Positions 50,509 to 59,549 of a stretch of DNA of 64,000 bases are shown here, in pieces (position 1 is the stretch's first letter; each line of letters opens with the position of its first letter). The DNA comes from an uncultured Porphyromonadaceae bacterium (lineage in GTDB: Bacteria; Bacteroidota; Bacteroidia; Bacteroidales; Muribaculaceae). Where the stretch lies: NCBI GenBank assembly GCA_947573485.1, contig CANPGB010000012.1, positions 1 through 64,000 on the forward strand, in the 5' to 3' direction. The notes beneath the pieces were generated by a model. It ran no database searches. It was not told the origin of the DNA and saw only the letters and a program-made list of their open reading frames with translations. The translations under genes were made by a program, and so were the position numbers.

Positions 50509-51582
50509 TTATTTTCTGAGCTCGGCAGCCTTGGAGTATTCTTCGAGAGAAATATTGAATTGCTCCTCGCTGATTTCGCGAACGGCGTCGAGGTTGATGT
50601 ACTTCTGTCCGTTGCCTCTTTTTATCGGAAAAACCTTTTCCATGAGTTCCGACGCCTGCAGCCCGAGGGTGCTTCGTGCGTTACCGGGACCGGCAGGACC
50701 AGCCTCTTCAGGAATATTGTCGAGGGTCACGCCCACCACGTGCGAGCAGGGCGGGTATGCGATGTTGGCCCACATAATCATCTTGGAGGGGTCTTCGCCT
50801 TTGAGCAGACCTTCCACTGCAATGGAGGCGGTGGAAGAGTGGCGGGGTATGAAATCCTGGTCTACAGTCCATGTCTCGCTGCTTTGAACGGCGTCGAAGC
50901 CCGTGACAGAATTGTAGAAGGTGCGGCTCAGCGTCTCGGTGAGCGATGCCGGGGTTATCGAGCCGGTCTCTATCTGGTGTTTCATAAGCGCCTCGACGTT
51001 GGCGTGGCGTATGTAGCCGAGCCCCTCGTCGGGCGTGCCGCTGTAGGCGTAGTTGGTGCGTATGAGCACGCCCGTGGGCGAGTCGGCCACATCAAAACGC
51101 TCGAAAGTGTAGTCGTCGGTCTCGAAGTAGGCGGCGTTTCCGTCTGCGTCCATTACTCCGAAGTTTGTGCGCACTCCAAGGGGTTTGGGCAGGCGCTCGA
51201 GGAGAGCCTCGAAGTCGTCGACGCTGCGGCACTCGCCAAGAGCGGTGGCCATTACGAAGCCCTCGCGGTCGATCCAGGCCGGGTCGTTCTCAGGCAGGTT
51301 ATATGCCACAGTGTTCATTATGGCGAAACCGGCGTCGTTCATGCCCATCCACGCTTCGTCGGTGCGCAGGGAGTCGGAGCCGTTGAAGAGACCCACGTAG
51401 CCTATCTTGCCGGGATTGTCAACCCGGTAAAGGAAATTGTTTGTCGCCGAGGTATCGCGGTGTTTCCATAAGATAGGTCGGCCGTCTGCCGAGGCCTTGG
51501 CGGAGACTATCATTGAAGTACAGGCGTTGGCGGCGACACTTGCCGACAGCAGCACGAGAGAGAGGAAGCGTGGTATATTCAT
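50509..51582 (-). CDS. exported Ntn-hydrolase of the choloylglycine hydrolase / C45 clan
   Basis: 357 residues. A signal peptide (MNIPRFLSLVLLSASVAANA) is followed at once by Cys21, the likely N-terminal nucleophile after cleavage (ACTSMIVSAKASADGRPILW). Arg42-Asp43 in KHRDTS and an Asn in RTNYAYSG fit the active-site layout of this superfamily, which cleaves linear amide C-N bonds (bile-salt hydrolase, penicillin V acylase, acyltransferases). The remaining sequence looks closer to the C45/6-APA-acyltransferase branch than to classic bile-salt hydrolase. It starts five bases after the QueA paralogue, so it is co-transcribed. Confidence 0.75.
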   Translation of the reverse strand: MNIPRFLSLVLLSASVAANACTSMIVSAKASADGRPILWKHRDTSATNNFLYRVDNPGKIGYVGLFNGSDSLRTDEAWMGMNDAGFAIMNTVAYNLPENDPAWIDREGFVMATALGECRSVDDFEALLERLPKPLGVRTNFGVMDADGNAAYFETDDYTFERFDVADSPTGVLIRTNYAYSGTPDEGLGYIRHANVEALMKHQIETGSITPASLTETLSRTFYNSVTGFDAVQSSETWTVDQDFIPRHSSTASIAVEGLLKGEDPSKMIMWANIAYPPCSHVVGVTLDNIPEEAGPAGPGNARSTLGLQASELMEKVFPIKRGNGQKYINLDAVREISEEQFNISLEEYSKAAELRK

Positions 51583-51587
51583 AGTTC

Positions 51588-52808
51588 TTATTTACAAAAA
51601 AGACAGGCGTCGCCGTAGCTCAGGAAGCGGTAGTCGGAGTCGAGGGCGTGTTTATATATGTCGCGCCATTGGTCACCGAGAAATGCCGAGACGAGCAGCA
51701 GGAGGGTAGACTGCGGCTGGTGGAAATTGGTAATCATGGCATCGACAATGCGGTAGGTGTAGCCGGGGGCTATTATGATGCGTGTGCGGGCCACGAAGCA
51801 ATCCTCGCCGTTGCTGTCGAGCATGTCGCGCAGGGCACCGAGTGCGGTGGCTGCGTCGGGCATGGCATAATCGGCGGAGTAGGGGCCCCATTGCGGCACC
51901 TCTCCGTCCCATTTGCCTGCTGCCACGAGGCAACCGGCATGGTAGAGGCTCTCGAGGGTGCGCACCGAGGTGGTGCCCACGGCCACTATGGGGCGTTTGC
52001 CTACGCACTCGGCGAGGTCGGCAATAAGTTGGCGGTCAACGGCTATCCACTCGCTGTGCATATCATGGTCGCCAATGCGCTCCGACTTCACCGGCCTGAA
52101 TGTACCGGCGCCGACATGCAGCGTTACCTCGCGGCGCTCGACTCCGGCGGCATCCACAGCTTCGAGGAGCGCCGGTGTGAAATGCAGGCCTGCCGTAGGC
52201 GCGGCCACAGAGCCGTCGATGTGGCTGTATACGGTCTGGTAGTCGGTGGTGTCGCTCGCTTCTGAACGGCGGTTGAGGTAGGGCGGAATCGGTATCTCGC
52301 CGATGGCGGCTATGATGTCGGAGAAGGTGAGCGAGGGATTATCCCACTCAAATTCTATTGTCTGCGAGCGGTCGGGCGCAGGGGGCACGGGCAGGCGGCG
52401 GGCGCTGAGGGAAGTGCGCCCCGCAGGGGTGCTCACCTCGGTGATGAGGTCGCCCTCTTTCCACTTCTTGGAGTTGCCCACGAGGCACTGCCAGGCGCAG
52501 CTGTGGCGCGAGGCGAAAGCCTGCTCGTAGTCGGCGGGGCTGTGAGGCTCCAGGCAGAATATCTCTATAGCCGCGCCCGTGGCTTTGGCAAAGCGCAGGC
52601 GGGCGTTTATAACGCGTGTGTTATTATATATGAGCATGGCGCCGGAGGGCAGCAGTGAGGGCAGCTCGTTGAAGCGGCGGTCGCTTATCGAGCCGTTGTT
52701 CCACACAAGCAGCTTGCATGCGTCGCGCTCTGCAAGAGGGTGTGTGGCTATGCGGTGGTCGGGAAGAGGGTAGTTGTACTCTTCAATCTTTATATTCTGA
52801 GGTTGCAT
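51588..52808 (-). CDS. QueA-like SAM:tRNA ribosyltransferase-isomerase paralogue
   Basis: 406 residues, longer than the canonical ~350. QueA transfers the ribosyl part of SAM to preQ1 at tRNA position 34. Motifs present: YNNTRVINARL, APTAGLHFTPALLEAV, LHVGAGTFRPVKSERI, TNFHQPQSTLLLLVSAFLG and YRFLSYGDACLF. A second QueA (62441) sits in the truB cluster, so this copy is a paralogue; its motifs look at least as canonical. First gene of the four-gene minus-strand unit, divergent from the DUF2130 gene. Confidence 0.85.
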   Translation of the reverse strand: MQPQNIKIEEYNYPLPDHRIATHPLAERDACKLLVWNNGSISDRRFNELPSLLPSGAMLIYNNTRVINARLRFAKATGAAIEIFCLEPHSPADYEQAFASRHSCAWQCLVGNSKKWKEGDLITEVSTPAGRTSLSARRLPVPPAPDRSQTIEFEWDNPSLTFSDIIAAIGEIPIPPYLNRRSEASDTTDYQTVYSHIDGSVAAPTAGLHFTPALLEAVDAAGVERREVTLHVGAGTFRPVKSERIGDHDMHSEWIAVDRQLIADLAECVGKRPIVAVGTTSVRTLESLYHAGCLVAAGKWDGEVPQWGPYSADYAMPDAATALGALRDMLDSNGEDCFVARTRIIIAPGYTYRIVDAMITNFHQPQSTLLLLVSAFLGDQWRDIYKHALDSDYRFLSYGDACLFCK

Positions 52809-52832
52809 TTTTTACTGAAGGAAAAATCTCTG

Positions 52833-52864
52833 CAAAAATAATAAAAAGTAGTATCTTTGCAAAA
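52833..52864. promoter_or_regulatory. overlapping divergent promoters, queA paralogue and DUF2130 gene
   Basis: Minus strand: TTTG (52863-52860), 19 bases, TATTTTTG (52840-52833), leader about 20 bases to the ATG at 52808. Plus strand: TATCTTTG (52852-52859) without a clear -33 TTG. The plus -7 box lies directly beside the minus -33 box, so the two cannot easily be occupied together. Confidence 0.6.
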
Positions 52865-52893
52865 CATAAAATCATCAGCAAAAACAGCGAAAG

Positions 52894-54150
52894 ATGAAAG
52901 AATTGAAATGCCCGCATTGCGGTAATGTTTTTCAGGTAGATAAAGAAGCTTTCGACACCATAGCCTCGCAAGTGCGCAATGCTGCCTTTGAGGCAGAACT
53001 CGAGCGCCGCACAAAAGAGCTCGCAGGGCGCCTCGAAGCAGAGTACGACGTGCGCCGCCTCAACGGCGAGCGTTCGCTGCGTGAGGCCGCCGCTGCCAAG
53101 GACAGCGAGATTGCGCGCCTCAAAGCCGCTCTCGAAGCCGATGCGGAGCGCCGCAACGCCGCCGTGCTCGAAGAGCGACAGCGTGTTGCCGATACTTTGC
53201 GCGACCGTGATATTGAGATTGCGCGCCTGAAGAGTTACGGCGATAATCTGCGGCGCGAGGCGCAGGCCGAGATTGCCTCGCTCAAAGAGCGTCAGGCTGT
53301 GGAGATTGCCGAGAAAGACCGCGAGATTCAATATCATAAGGATTTCAAGACTCGTCTCTCCACCAAAATGATAGGCGAGACTCTTGAGATTCACTGCGCC
53401 ACGCTTTTCAGTCAGGCACAGAGCATGGGTATGTTCGCCGAGGCCTCGTTCTGCAAGGATAACGACGCCCGCTATGGCAGCAAAGGCGACTTCATTTTCC
53501 GTGATTACATCGACGGCCGCGAGTATATATCTATAATGTTCGAGATGAAAAACGAGGCCGACGCCACCGCTTCGAAGCACCGTAACGAAGATTTCTTCGA
53601 GAAACTCGACCGCGACAGACGCGAGAAGGGCTGCGAATACGCCGTGCTCGTAACCATGCTCGAGCGCGACAGCGAACTCTACAACAGCGGCATAGTAAAC
53701 GTTTCGCACCGCTACCCGAAGATGTATGTGGTGCGTCCGCACCTTTTCATGACTCTGATTTCTATCCTCGCCCAGGCCGCCCGCCGCAACCAGGCCGAGA
53801 TCAGCGCCTTGCGCACCGAGCTCGAGGTTGCCCGCGCCCAGAGTGTCGATGTCACCAACTTCGAGCGCAAGCGCGACCGCTTTGTGGCCGACTTCGGCAA
53901 ACTCGTTGAGGCTCATGTCAAGAAGCACAACGAGGCCATAGGCGGCATCGACAAGGTTATCGAGTCGCTTGAGAAGCAAATAGAGCAATTGCGCAAGGTG
54001 AAAGCACTCTTCGATGCTTCGGAGCAGAAACTCGTCAGGGCAGGGGAGAGCGCCGAGAACGATTTCACAATCAAGAAGCTAACTTACGGCAATCCTACCA
54101 TGCGCGAGAAATTCAAGCAGGCGCGAGAGTACGGTGCCGACGAAGAATAA
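52894..54150 (+). CDS. DUF2130 protein (zinc-ribbon start, coiled coil, nuclease-like domain)
   Basis: 418 residues. It begins with a zinc-knuckle-like CPHCGNVFQVD, followed by about 120 residues of Glu/Arg/Ala-rich coiled coil (REAAAAKDSEIARLKAALEA). The conserved DUF2130 core follows: TLEIHCATLFSQAQ, GDFIFRDYIDGREYISIMFE with MKNE (a D...E-x-K-like arrangement as in PD-(D/E)XK enzymes), and EYAVLVTMLERDSELYN. A C-terminal coiled coil ends the protein. Function unknown; DNA binding or cleavage is an inference. Confidence 0.83.
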   Translation: MKELKCPHCGNVFQVDKEAFDTIASQVRNAAFEAELERRTKELAGRLEAEYDVRRLNGERSLREAAAAKDSEIARLKAALEADAERRNAAVLEERQRVADTLRDRDIEIARLKSYGDNLRREAQAEIASLKERQAVEIAEKDREIQYHKDFKTRLSTKMIGETLEIHCATLFSQAQSMGMFAEASFCKDNDARYGSKGDFIFRDYIDGREYISIMFEMKNEADATASKHRNEDFFEKLDRDRREKGCEYAVLVTMLERDSELYNSGIVNVSHRYPKMYVVRPHLFMTLISILAQAARRNQAEISALRTELEVARAQSVDVTNFERKRDRFVADFGKLVEAHVKKHNEAIGGIDKVIESLEKQIEQLRKVKALFDASEQKLVRAGESAENDFTIKKLTYGNPTMREKFKQAREYGADEE

Positions 54151-54182
54151 TTTGGTCAAGTGAGGGAAAATCGCTATCTTTG
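54151..54182 (+). promoter_or_regulatory. predicted promoter of the muropeptide operon
   Basis: TTTG (54151-54154), exactly 20 bases, TATCTTTG (54175-54182), a full consensus match directly after the DUF2130 stop and 18 bases before the ATG at 54201. Confidence 0.75.
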
Positions 54183-54200
54183 TTTTCCAAATCAGTACCG

Positions 54201-55574
54201 ATGAAAAAATACACAATTATAGCAAGCGGCGCCCTGGGCGTAATGGCTGCGGCCTGCAACGGTGCCGGAGCCGACGGCAATTCGGCGCCTGCATGGCTGG
54301 AGACCGACAGCGTGGCTGCCATAGAGGCCCGTATCGCAGCCGATTTCACCCTATCGCGCGAAGAGCTCGCCGAGCGCCTTTCCGAAAAATATGAAGGAAT
54401 ACAGGCCTCAGATCTCGACAGCCTCACAGCGCGCCACTACCTCGAAGCCAAAATAATTGACGGCGAGCTGCGTTTCCACCGCAAGGCGCCGGGCAATTTC
54501 GGGCTGCTTGACCCGCGTTTCAACGGCGGCACCCCTCCCCGCGGAGCCCGTGCGAGTGCGGCGCGAATCAGCTATGTCGATTCAGTACTCGCCTGGCGGC
54601 GCGGCACAATGCCCGACGGCGGCGCCCATGAGGTGACCTACAGCTTCACCGTTGATGTGCCTTACCACAAGGCCATTGCGGGTGATACCCTGCGTGTGTG
54701 GATGCCTCTGCCTGTTGAGAGTGCCCGTCAGTACGGCGTTGAGATTCTCCGCTCGACACCCGCGCACTACATTACCTCCGACGGCCGTTCTGAGCACAAC
54801 ACCATATATTTCGAGGGTCCGGCTCCGGCAGCAAAGGGCGATACCGCCCGCTTTGGCTATACGGCTCGCTTCGTAACTACGGGCGCTTATGTCTCTGCCG
54901 CCGATATAGAGCGCTCGCTTGAGCCTTACGACCGTACTTCCCCCGACTACGAGCGTTATACCCGGCTGCCCGATGGCCCCCATATTGTGCGCCTCGACTC
55001 ACTCGCAAGCGTTATTGTGGGAAAGGAGACCAATCCCTTCCGCCAGAGCGAGCTTGTGTATGACTATATCATCAACCGCTTCCCCTGGGCAGGGGCCCGC
55101 GAGTACAGCACACTCAGCTGTATTCCCGAGTATGTGCAGCGCGAGGGGCATGGCGATTGCGGCCAGGTGTCGCTCCTATATATATCGCTCATGCGTACCT
55201 TAGGCGTGCCCGCGCGCTGGGAAAGCGGCTGGATGCTTCACCCGGGCGAAAAGAACCTCCACGACTGGGCTGAAGTCTACTTTGAAGGCGTAGGCTGGCT
55301 GCCCGTCGATGTGTCGTTTGGCCGTTATACGGGTGCTTCCGACCCCGAGGCGCGCACCTTCTACTCACACGGTATCGATGCCCACCGTTTTGCCACAAAC
55401 CGCGGAGTCGGCGACACGCTTTATCCGCCCAAACGTTTTGTGCGTTCCGAAACCGTCGACTTCCAGCTCGGCGAGGTGGAGACCGCGAAGGGTAACCTCT
55501 ATTATCCGGCATGGGATAGCCACATGGAACTCATTGAAGTAAAACCTGTAGAAACTGTAAAATGTCGCAACTGA
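54201..55574 (+). CDS. transglutaminase-like lipoprotein
   Basis: 457 residues from the ATG at 54201. Lipoprotein signal ending MAAAC, an N-terminal beta-rich region (about 130-260), then a transglutaminase-like papain fold with Cys320 (GHGDCGQVSLLY), His354 (LHDWAEVYFEG) and Asp370 (WLPVDVSFG). Such domains can be amidases or proteases rather than cross-linking enzymes. An upstream in-frame TTG lies in the -7 box and is not used. It overlaps the NlpC/P60 gene by 13 bases, which points to peptide cleavage in the periplasm. Confidence 0.87.
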   Translation: MKKYTIIASGALGVMAAACNGAGADGNSAPAWLETDSVAAIEARIAADFTLSREELAERLSEKYEGIQASDLDSLTARHYLEAKIIDGELRFHRKAPGNFGLLDPRFNGGTPPRGARASAARISYVDSVLAWRRGTMPDGGAHEVTYSFTVDVPYHKAIAGDTLRVWMPLPVESARQYGVEILRSTPAHYITSDGRSEHNTIYFEGPAPAAKGDTARFGYTARFVTTGAYVSAADIERSLEPYDRTSPDYERYTRLPDGPHIVRLDSLASVIVGKETNPFRQSELVYDYIINRFPWAGAREYSTLSCIPEYVQREGHGDCGQVSLLYISLMRTLGVPARWESGWMLHPGEKNLHDWAEVYFEGVGWLPVDVSFGRYTGASDPEARTFYSHGIDAHRFATNRGVGDTLYPPKRFVRSETVDFQLGEVETAKGNLYYPAWDSHMELIEVKPVETVKCRN

Positions 55575-56743
55575 AAAATATAATATCATTCGCCCTCATC
55601 GCAGGAATTGCGGTGAGCGGCGCCGCACAATCGTCGCAAGGGCAGCTTTCGGCAGCTCAGCAAGCTATAGAGAACGCCCGCAAGGCCACAGCCCCCGACG
55701 CCCGCCAGACTGTGTTTGAAATAAAGGCATATAACGATAACGACGGCCGCCTCGTGGTGGGAGGAGCCACCTCCGACAGCATTGCCCGCCGGGCTGTTGC
55801 TGAAGCGCTCGCCGAAGCCGGAGTCGACTATGCCGACAGCATACGCCTCTATCCTTACGACCGCTGGGCACAGACCCGCATAAGCGCGGCCTCGCACCGC
55901 GGAGAAGGGCGCCACGCCGCCGAAATGGTCACGCAGAGTGTGCTCGGCACACCGCTGCGCCTGCTTGAGAAAGGCAAGGAGTGGTGGCGCGTGCAGACCC
56001 CCGACGGCTACATTGCCTATGTACCCTCGACCTCTGTGGTGGAAAAGACCGACGAAGAGATGCGCCATTGGCGTGAGAGCCGCCGCTTTATTGTTACGGC
56101 GCCTTACCAGATACGTGCGTACTATACTCCCACTGCAAAGGGCCTGCGCGACGTTGTCACCGACCTCGTCAACGGCTGCATAGTGACTGCCGCCGGTGGG
56201 GCTCCCAAGGTAGAGCAGGGTATGCTCAATATCGAATTGCCCGACGGTCGCACCGGATACGTCGATATCAACGACGTGACGCCAATTGAGCAATGGGCGG
56301 CGCAGAATTTCGATGCCGACCGCATCCTCGATATCGCCTACAGCATGGAAGGTACCCCTTACCTCTGGGGCGGAACATCGACGAAAGCCATTGACTGCAG
56401 CGGCCTGGCCAAAGTCAGCTACTTCGCCAACGGCATAATTCTTATGCGCGATGCCTCGCAGCAGGCATTGACCGGCACCCGCATTAACGCCTCAGACTGG
56501 CGTACTTGCCGCGCGGGCGACCTCCTCTTTTTCGGGAATGCCCGCACGGGCAAGGTTACCCACGTGGCTATCTATGACCGCAACGGTAACTACGTTCACT
56601 CGTCGGGCCGCGTTAAGCGCAACAGCGTGGACCCCGAGTCGGAGTCTTATCTCACTACACCTTTCCTGCATGCGGTGCGTATCGCAGGAAATGAGGAAAC
56701 TCCCGGTATAATACGCGCCCGCAACCACCCCTGGTTCTTCTAA
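55562..56743 (+). CDS. SH3-NlpC/P60 cell-wall endopeptidase
   Basis: 393 residues. Signal peptide, SH3b-type region(s) (about 110-245, with RLLEKGKEWWRVQTPDGYIA and LPDGRTGYVDINDV), then an NlpC/P60 catalytic domain with Cys279 (KAIDCSGLAK), His334 (VTHVAIYD) and His346. This resembles gamma-D-glutamyl-L-diamino-acid endopeptidases of the YkfC type, which cut muropeptides to release L-Ala-D-Glu. The downstream dipeptide epimerase fits exactly that product. Confidence 0.9.
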   Translation: MSQLKNIISFALIAGIAVSGAAQSSQGQLSAAQQAIENARKATAPDARQTVFEIKAYNDNDGRLVVGGATSDSIARRAVAEALAEAGVDYADSIRLYPYDRWAQTRISAASHRGEGRHAAEMVTQSVLGTPLRLLEKGKEWWRVQTPDGYIAYVPSTSVVEKTDEEMRHWRESRRFIVTAPYQIRAYYTPTAKGLRDVVTDLVNGCIVTAAGGAPKVEQGMLNIELPDGRTGYVDINDVTPIEQWAAQNFDADRILDIAYSMEGTPYLWGGTSTKAIDCSGLAKVSYFANGIILMRDASQQALTGTRINASDWRTCRAGDLLFFGNARTGKVTHVAIYDRNGNYVHSSGRVKRNSVDPESESYLTTPFLHAVRIAGNEETPGIIRARNHPWFF

Positions 56744-56779
56744 CAAATTACGTAACCTCTTACTCACTCATATAGATAT

Positions 56780-57913
56780 ATGAACAGACGCAACTTCCTC
56801 AAGGCCGGAGTCCTCGGTGCCATAGCCGTGGCTTCGCCGGTATCCATATCAGCTCTCGACAGTGCTACCCGACGCACTACCCGCAGCGGGAGACTCAACC
56901 TCTCGTTCGAGCCCTATGAACTGAAACTGCGCCATGCCTTCAACCTCGCCCGCAGCCAGCGCACCACGACCCCCGATGTTCAGGTGCAGATAGAAATCGA
57001 CGGCATTACAGGTTATGGCGAGGCTTCGATGCCTCCCTACCTCGGCGAGAGTGTGGCATCTGTCACCGATTTCCTCGGCAAACTTGACCTCGGGCAGTTC
57101 AACGACCCCTTCCGCATCGAAGACATACACGAATATATGGAGAGCGTGGCTCCCAACAACCGCGCCGCAAAGGCTGCCGTAGACATTGCCCTGCACGACC
57201 TTACAGGCAAAATCATGGGTCAGCCGTGGTATAAGATCTGGGGTCTCAACCCCGAGCGCACGCCCAACACATCGTTCACCATAAGCTATGACGCCGACCC
57301 CGCCGAAATGAAAAAGAAAATCGAGGAGACGGCACCATATAAAGTTATAAAGGTGAAAATGGGCGTCGGTCACGATAAAGAGACCGTTGAGGCTTTCCGC
57401 CGCTATTCCGATGCCCCCATATGCGTGGATGCGAACCAGGGCTGGAACGACCGCGAGAAAGCCCTCGAGATGTGCCACTGGCTTGCCGAGCGCAACTGCC
57501 TCTTTGTAGAGCAGCCAATGGATAAAGCCGCTCTCGACGACACCGCATGGCTCCGCGAGCGCTCGCCGCTGCCCATTATCGCCGACGAATTTCTGCAACG
57601 CCTCCCCGACGTGAAACGCGCTGCCCAGGCGTACGACGGCATCAACATCAAGCTCATGAAGAGCACAGGCATGCACGAAGCCTACCAAATGGCGACCCTG
57701 GCCCGCGCTTTGGGCATGAAGGTAATGCTCGGCTGCATGACCGAAACCTCTTGCGCTGTGTCTGCCGCCGCGCAGCTTTCGCCATTGGCCGATTGGGCTG
57801 ACCTCGACGGCAACCTCCTGATAGCAAACGATATTTTCGACGGTATGAAAATCGTCGACGGTAAAATAACACTTCCCGACCGACCCGGTATCGGTGTGGT
57901 GAAGAACGCATAA
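56780..57913 (+). CDS. L-Ala-D/L-Glu epimerase (dipeptide epimerase)
   Basis: 377 residues. An N-terminal twin-arginine-like signal (MNRRNFLKAGVLGAIAVASP) is followed by an enolase-superfamily domain: Lys191/Lys193 in VIKVKMG, metal ligands in CVDANQGWND, FVEQPMDK and IIADEFL, and a late Lys in GINIKLMKS. It converts L-Ala-D-Glu to L-Ala-L-Glu for use as nutrient. Order with the transglutaminase-like and NlpC/P60 genes supports muropeptide scavenging. Export before folding (Tat) would place it in the periplasm. Confidence 0.87.
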   Translation: MNRRNFLKAGVLGAIAVASPVSISALDSATRRTTRSGRLNLSFEPYELKLRHAFNLARSQRTTTPDVQVQIEIDGITGYGEASMPPYLGESVASVTDFLGKLDLGQFNDPFRIEDIHEYMESVAPNNRAAKAAVDIALHDLTGKIMGQPWYKIWGLNPERTPNTSFTISYDADPAEMKKKIEETAPYKVIKVKMGVGHDKETVEAFRRYSDAPICVDANQGWNDREKALEMCHWLAERNCLFVEQPMDKAALDDTAWLRERSPLPIIADEFLQRLPDVKRAAQAYDGINIKLMKSTGMHEAYQMATLARALGMKVMLGCMTETSCAVSAAAQLSPLADWADLDGNLLIANDIFDGMKIVDGKITLPDRPGIGVVKNA

Positions 57914-57924
57914 ACTCATCTACC

Positions 57925-59442
57925 ATGCAAGACAGAACTATTGAAATGAATAAGAACGACGTGGTGTCGTTCCTCAAGAAAGCTCCTGCCGACTTTACAA
58001 TGGCCGACATCATCCGCTATATCTCCGAAACGGGAATAGAGATGATAAACTTCATGTATCCCGCAGCCGACGGCCGACTTAAAACCCTCAATTTCATAAT
58101 CAACGATCTCGCTTACCTCGAGACTATACTTACAAAGGGCGAGCGCGTCGACGGCTCTTCGCTCTTCCCCTTCATCAGCGCCGGAAGCTCCGACCTCTAT
58201 GTGATACCCCGCTTCCGCACGGCTTTCCGCGATCCCTTTGCCGAGATTCCCACGCTCACCATGCTGTGCTCGTTCTTCGATTTCGAAGGAAAGCCGCTCG
58301 AGAGCGCTCCTGAACACACTCTTGCCAAGGCCTGTGATGTGTTCACTGAGAAAACAGGGCTCGTATTTCACGCCATGGGTGAGCTTGAATATTACGTTAT
58401 AGCTCCCGACCCCGGCACCTTCCCCGCCACCGACCAGCGCGGTTACCACGAGTCGGCGCCTTTCGCCAAATTCAACGACTTCCGTACCAAGTGCATGAGC
58501 TACATTGCACAGACCGGCGGCAAGATTAAATACGGGCACTCGGAGGTGGGCAACTTCACCCTCGACGGCATGATTTACGAGCAGAACGAGATAGAGTTCC
58601 TGCCCGTCGACGCCCGCGATGCCGCCGACCAGCTCATGCTTGCCAAGTGGGTTATACGTAACCTCGCCGCAAAACAAGGCCTCGACATCTCCTTCGCTCC
58701 CAAGATTACCGTGGGCAAAGCCGGTTCGGGTCTGCACATACACATGCGCCTGATGCGCCCCGACGGCAGCAGCGCCATGCTCGCTCCCGACGGCCGTCGC
58801 CTGAGCGACGACGCTCTCCGCGCCATTGCCGGTATCATGGTTCTCGCCCCCGCGATTACCGCTTTCGGCAACACCAACCCCACCTCCTACTTCCGCCTCG
58901 TGCCGCACCAGGAAGCTCCCACAAACATCTGCTGGGGCGACCGCAACCGCTCGGTGCTCGTGCGTGTGCCCCTTGGCTGGACCGCCGGTACCGACATGTG
59001 CGCCATTGCCAACGGGGCAGCTGCGTGCAATGTGGAGCCTTCGGCTGAATACGCTGCCAAACAGACCTTTGAAATCCGTTCCGCCGACGGTACTGCCGAC
59101 ATCTACCAGCTTCTTGCCGGGCTGGCCGTTGCCGTACGCCATGGCTTCGAGATGCCCGATGCCCTTGAGACTGCCGCCCGCTACTATGTTGACGTTGACA
59201 TACACCGCCCCGAGAACGCCGCCCGCCTGGCCGCCCTTCCCTCGCTGCCCGTCAACTGCCTCGCATCGGCAGAGTGCCTCAAGGAAGCGGCTCCCATATT
59301 CGAGGAGTACGGAGTATTCTCGGCAGCAATGCTCAAAGGTATAGAGGAGCGTCTCCGCCACCACGACCATGAGCGCGCCGCCAAAGCCCTCGGCGACCCC
59401 GAGCTCATGCTCGCCATAGTCAAGGAGCACTTCCACTGCTGA
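57925..59442 (+). CDS. glnA: glutamine synthetase
   Basis: 505 residues. ATP-dependent glutamate to glutamine conversion. Signatures: NFMYPAADGRLKTLNF, ERVDGSSLFPF, AMGELEYYVI, a metal/substrate region GQxE-like EVGNFTLDGMIYEQNEIEF, KAGSGLHIHMRLM and NPTSYFRLVPHQEAPTNICW. Longer than the 440-470 residues of the enterobacterial type, as usual for this Bacteroidota group. ATG codons at 57925 and 57946 are both usable. It starts 11 bases after the epimerase, so glutamate released from cell-wall peptides could feed it, and it ends in a strong terminator. Confidence 0.95.
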   Translation: MQDRTIEMNKNDVVSFLKKAPADFTMADIIRYISETGIEMINFMYPAADGRLKTLNFIINDLAYLETILTKGERVDGSSLFPFISAGSSDLYVIPRFRTAFRDPFAEIPTLTMLCSFFDFEGKPLESAPEHTLAKACDVFTEKTGLVFHAMGELEYYVIAPDPGTFPATDQRGYHESAPFAKFNDFRTKCMSYIAQTGGKIKYGHSEVGNFTLDGMIYEQNEIEFLPVDARDAADQLMLAKWVIRNLAAKQGLDISFAPKITVGKAGSGLHIHMRLMRPDGSSAMLAPDGRRLSDDALRAIAGIMVLAPAITAFGNTNPTSYFRLVPHQEAPTNICWGDRNRSVLVRVPLGWTAGTDMCAIANGAAACNVEPSAEYAAKQTFEIRSADGTADIYQLLAGLAVAVRHGFEMPDALETAARYYVDVDIHRPENAARLAALPSLPVNCLASAECLKEAAPIFEEYGVFSAAMLKGIEERLRHHDHERAAKALGDPELMLAIVKEHFHC

Positions 59443-59456
59443 TAACCGTTTTTACC

Positions 59457-59507
59457 GCACTTTCGTCCCCGTGCCGCAGTTGTGGCACGGGCGAAAGTGC
59501 TTTTTTG
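59457..59507 (+). terminator. strong intrinsic terminator of the glnA operon
   Basis: Outer stem GCACTTTCG (59457-59465) with CGAAAGTGC (59492-59500), a two-base bulge, inner stem CCCGTGCC (59468-59475) with GGCACGGG (59484-59491), then TTTTTTG. Textbook shape, 14 bases after the stop. Confidence 0.92.
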
Positions 59508-59549
59508 TGGTCAGAAAAGCCCGACACCGTAAAAAAACAGGCCAAAGTA

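Noticed and set aside
50509..51582. Firm call of bile-salt hydrolase
   Set aside because: The N-terminal Cys, Arg-Asp and Asn fit the superfamily, but the rest of the sequence does not match the classic Bacteroides enzyme as I recall it; substrate left open.
57916..59436. 506-codon minus-strand frame opposite glnA
   Set aside because: Mirror of a fully conserved glutamine synthetase.
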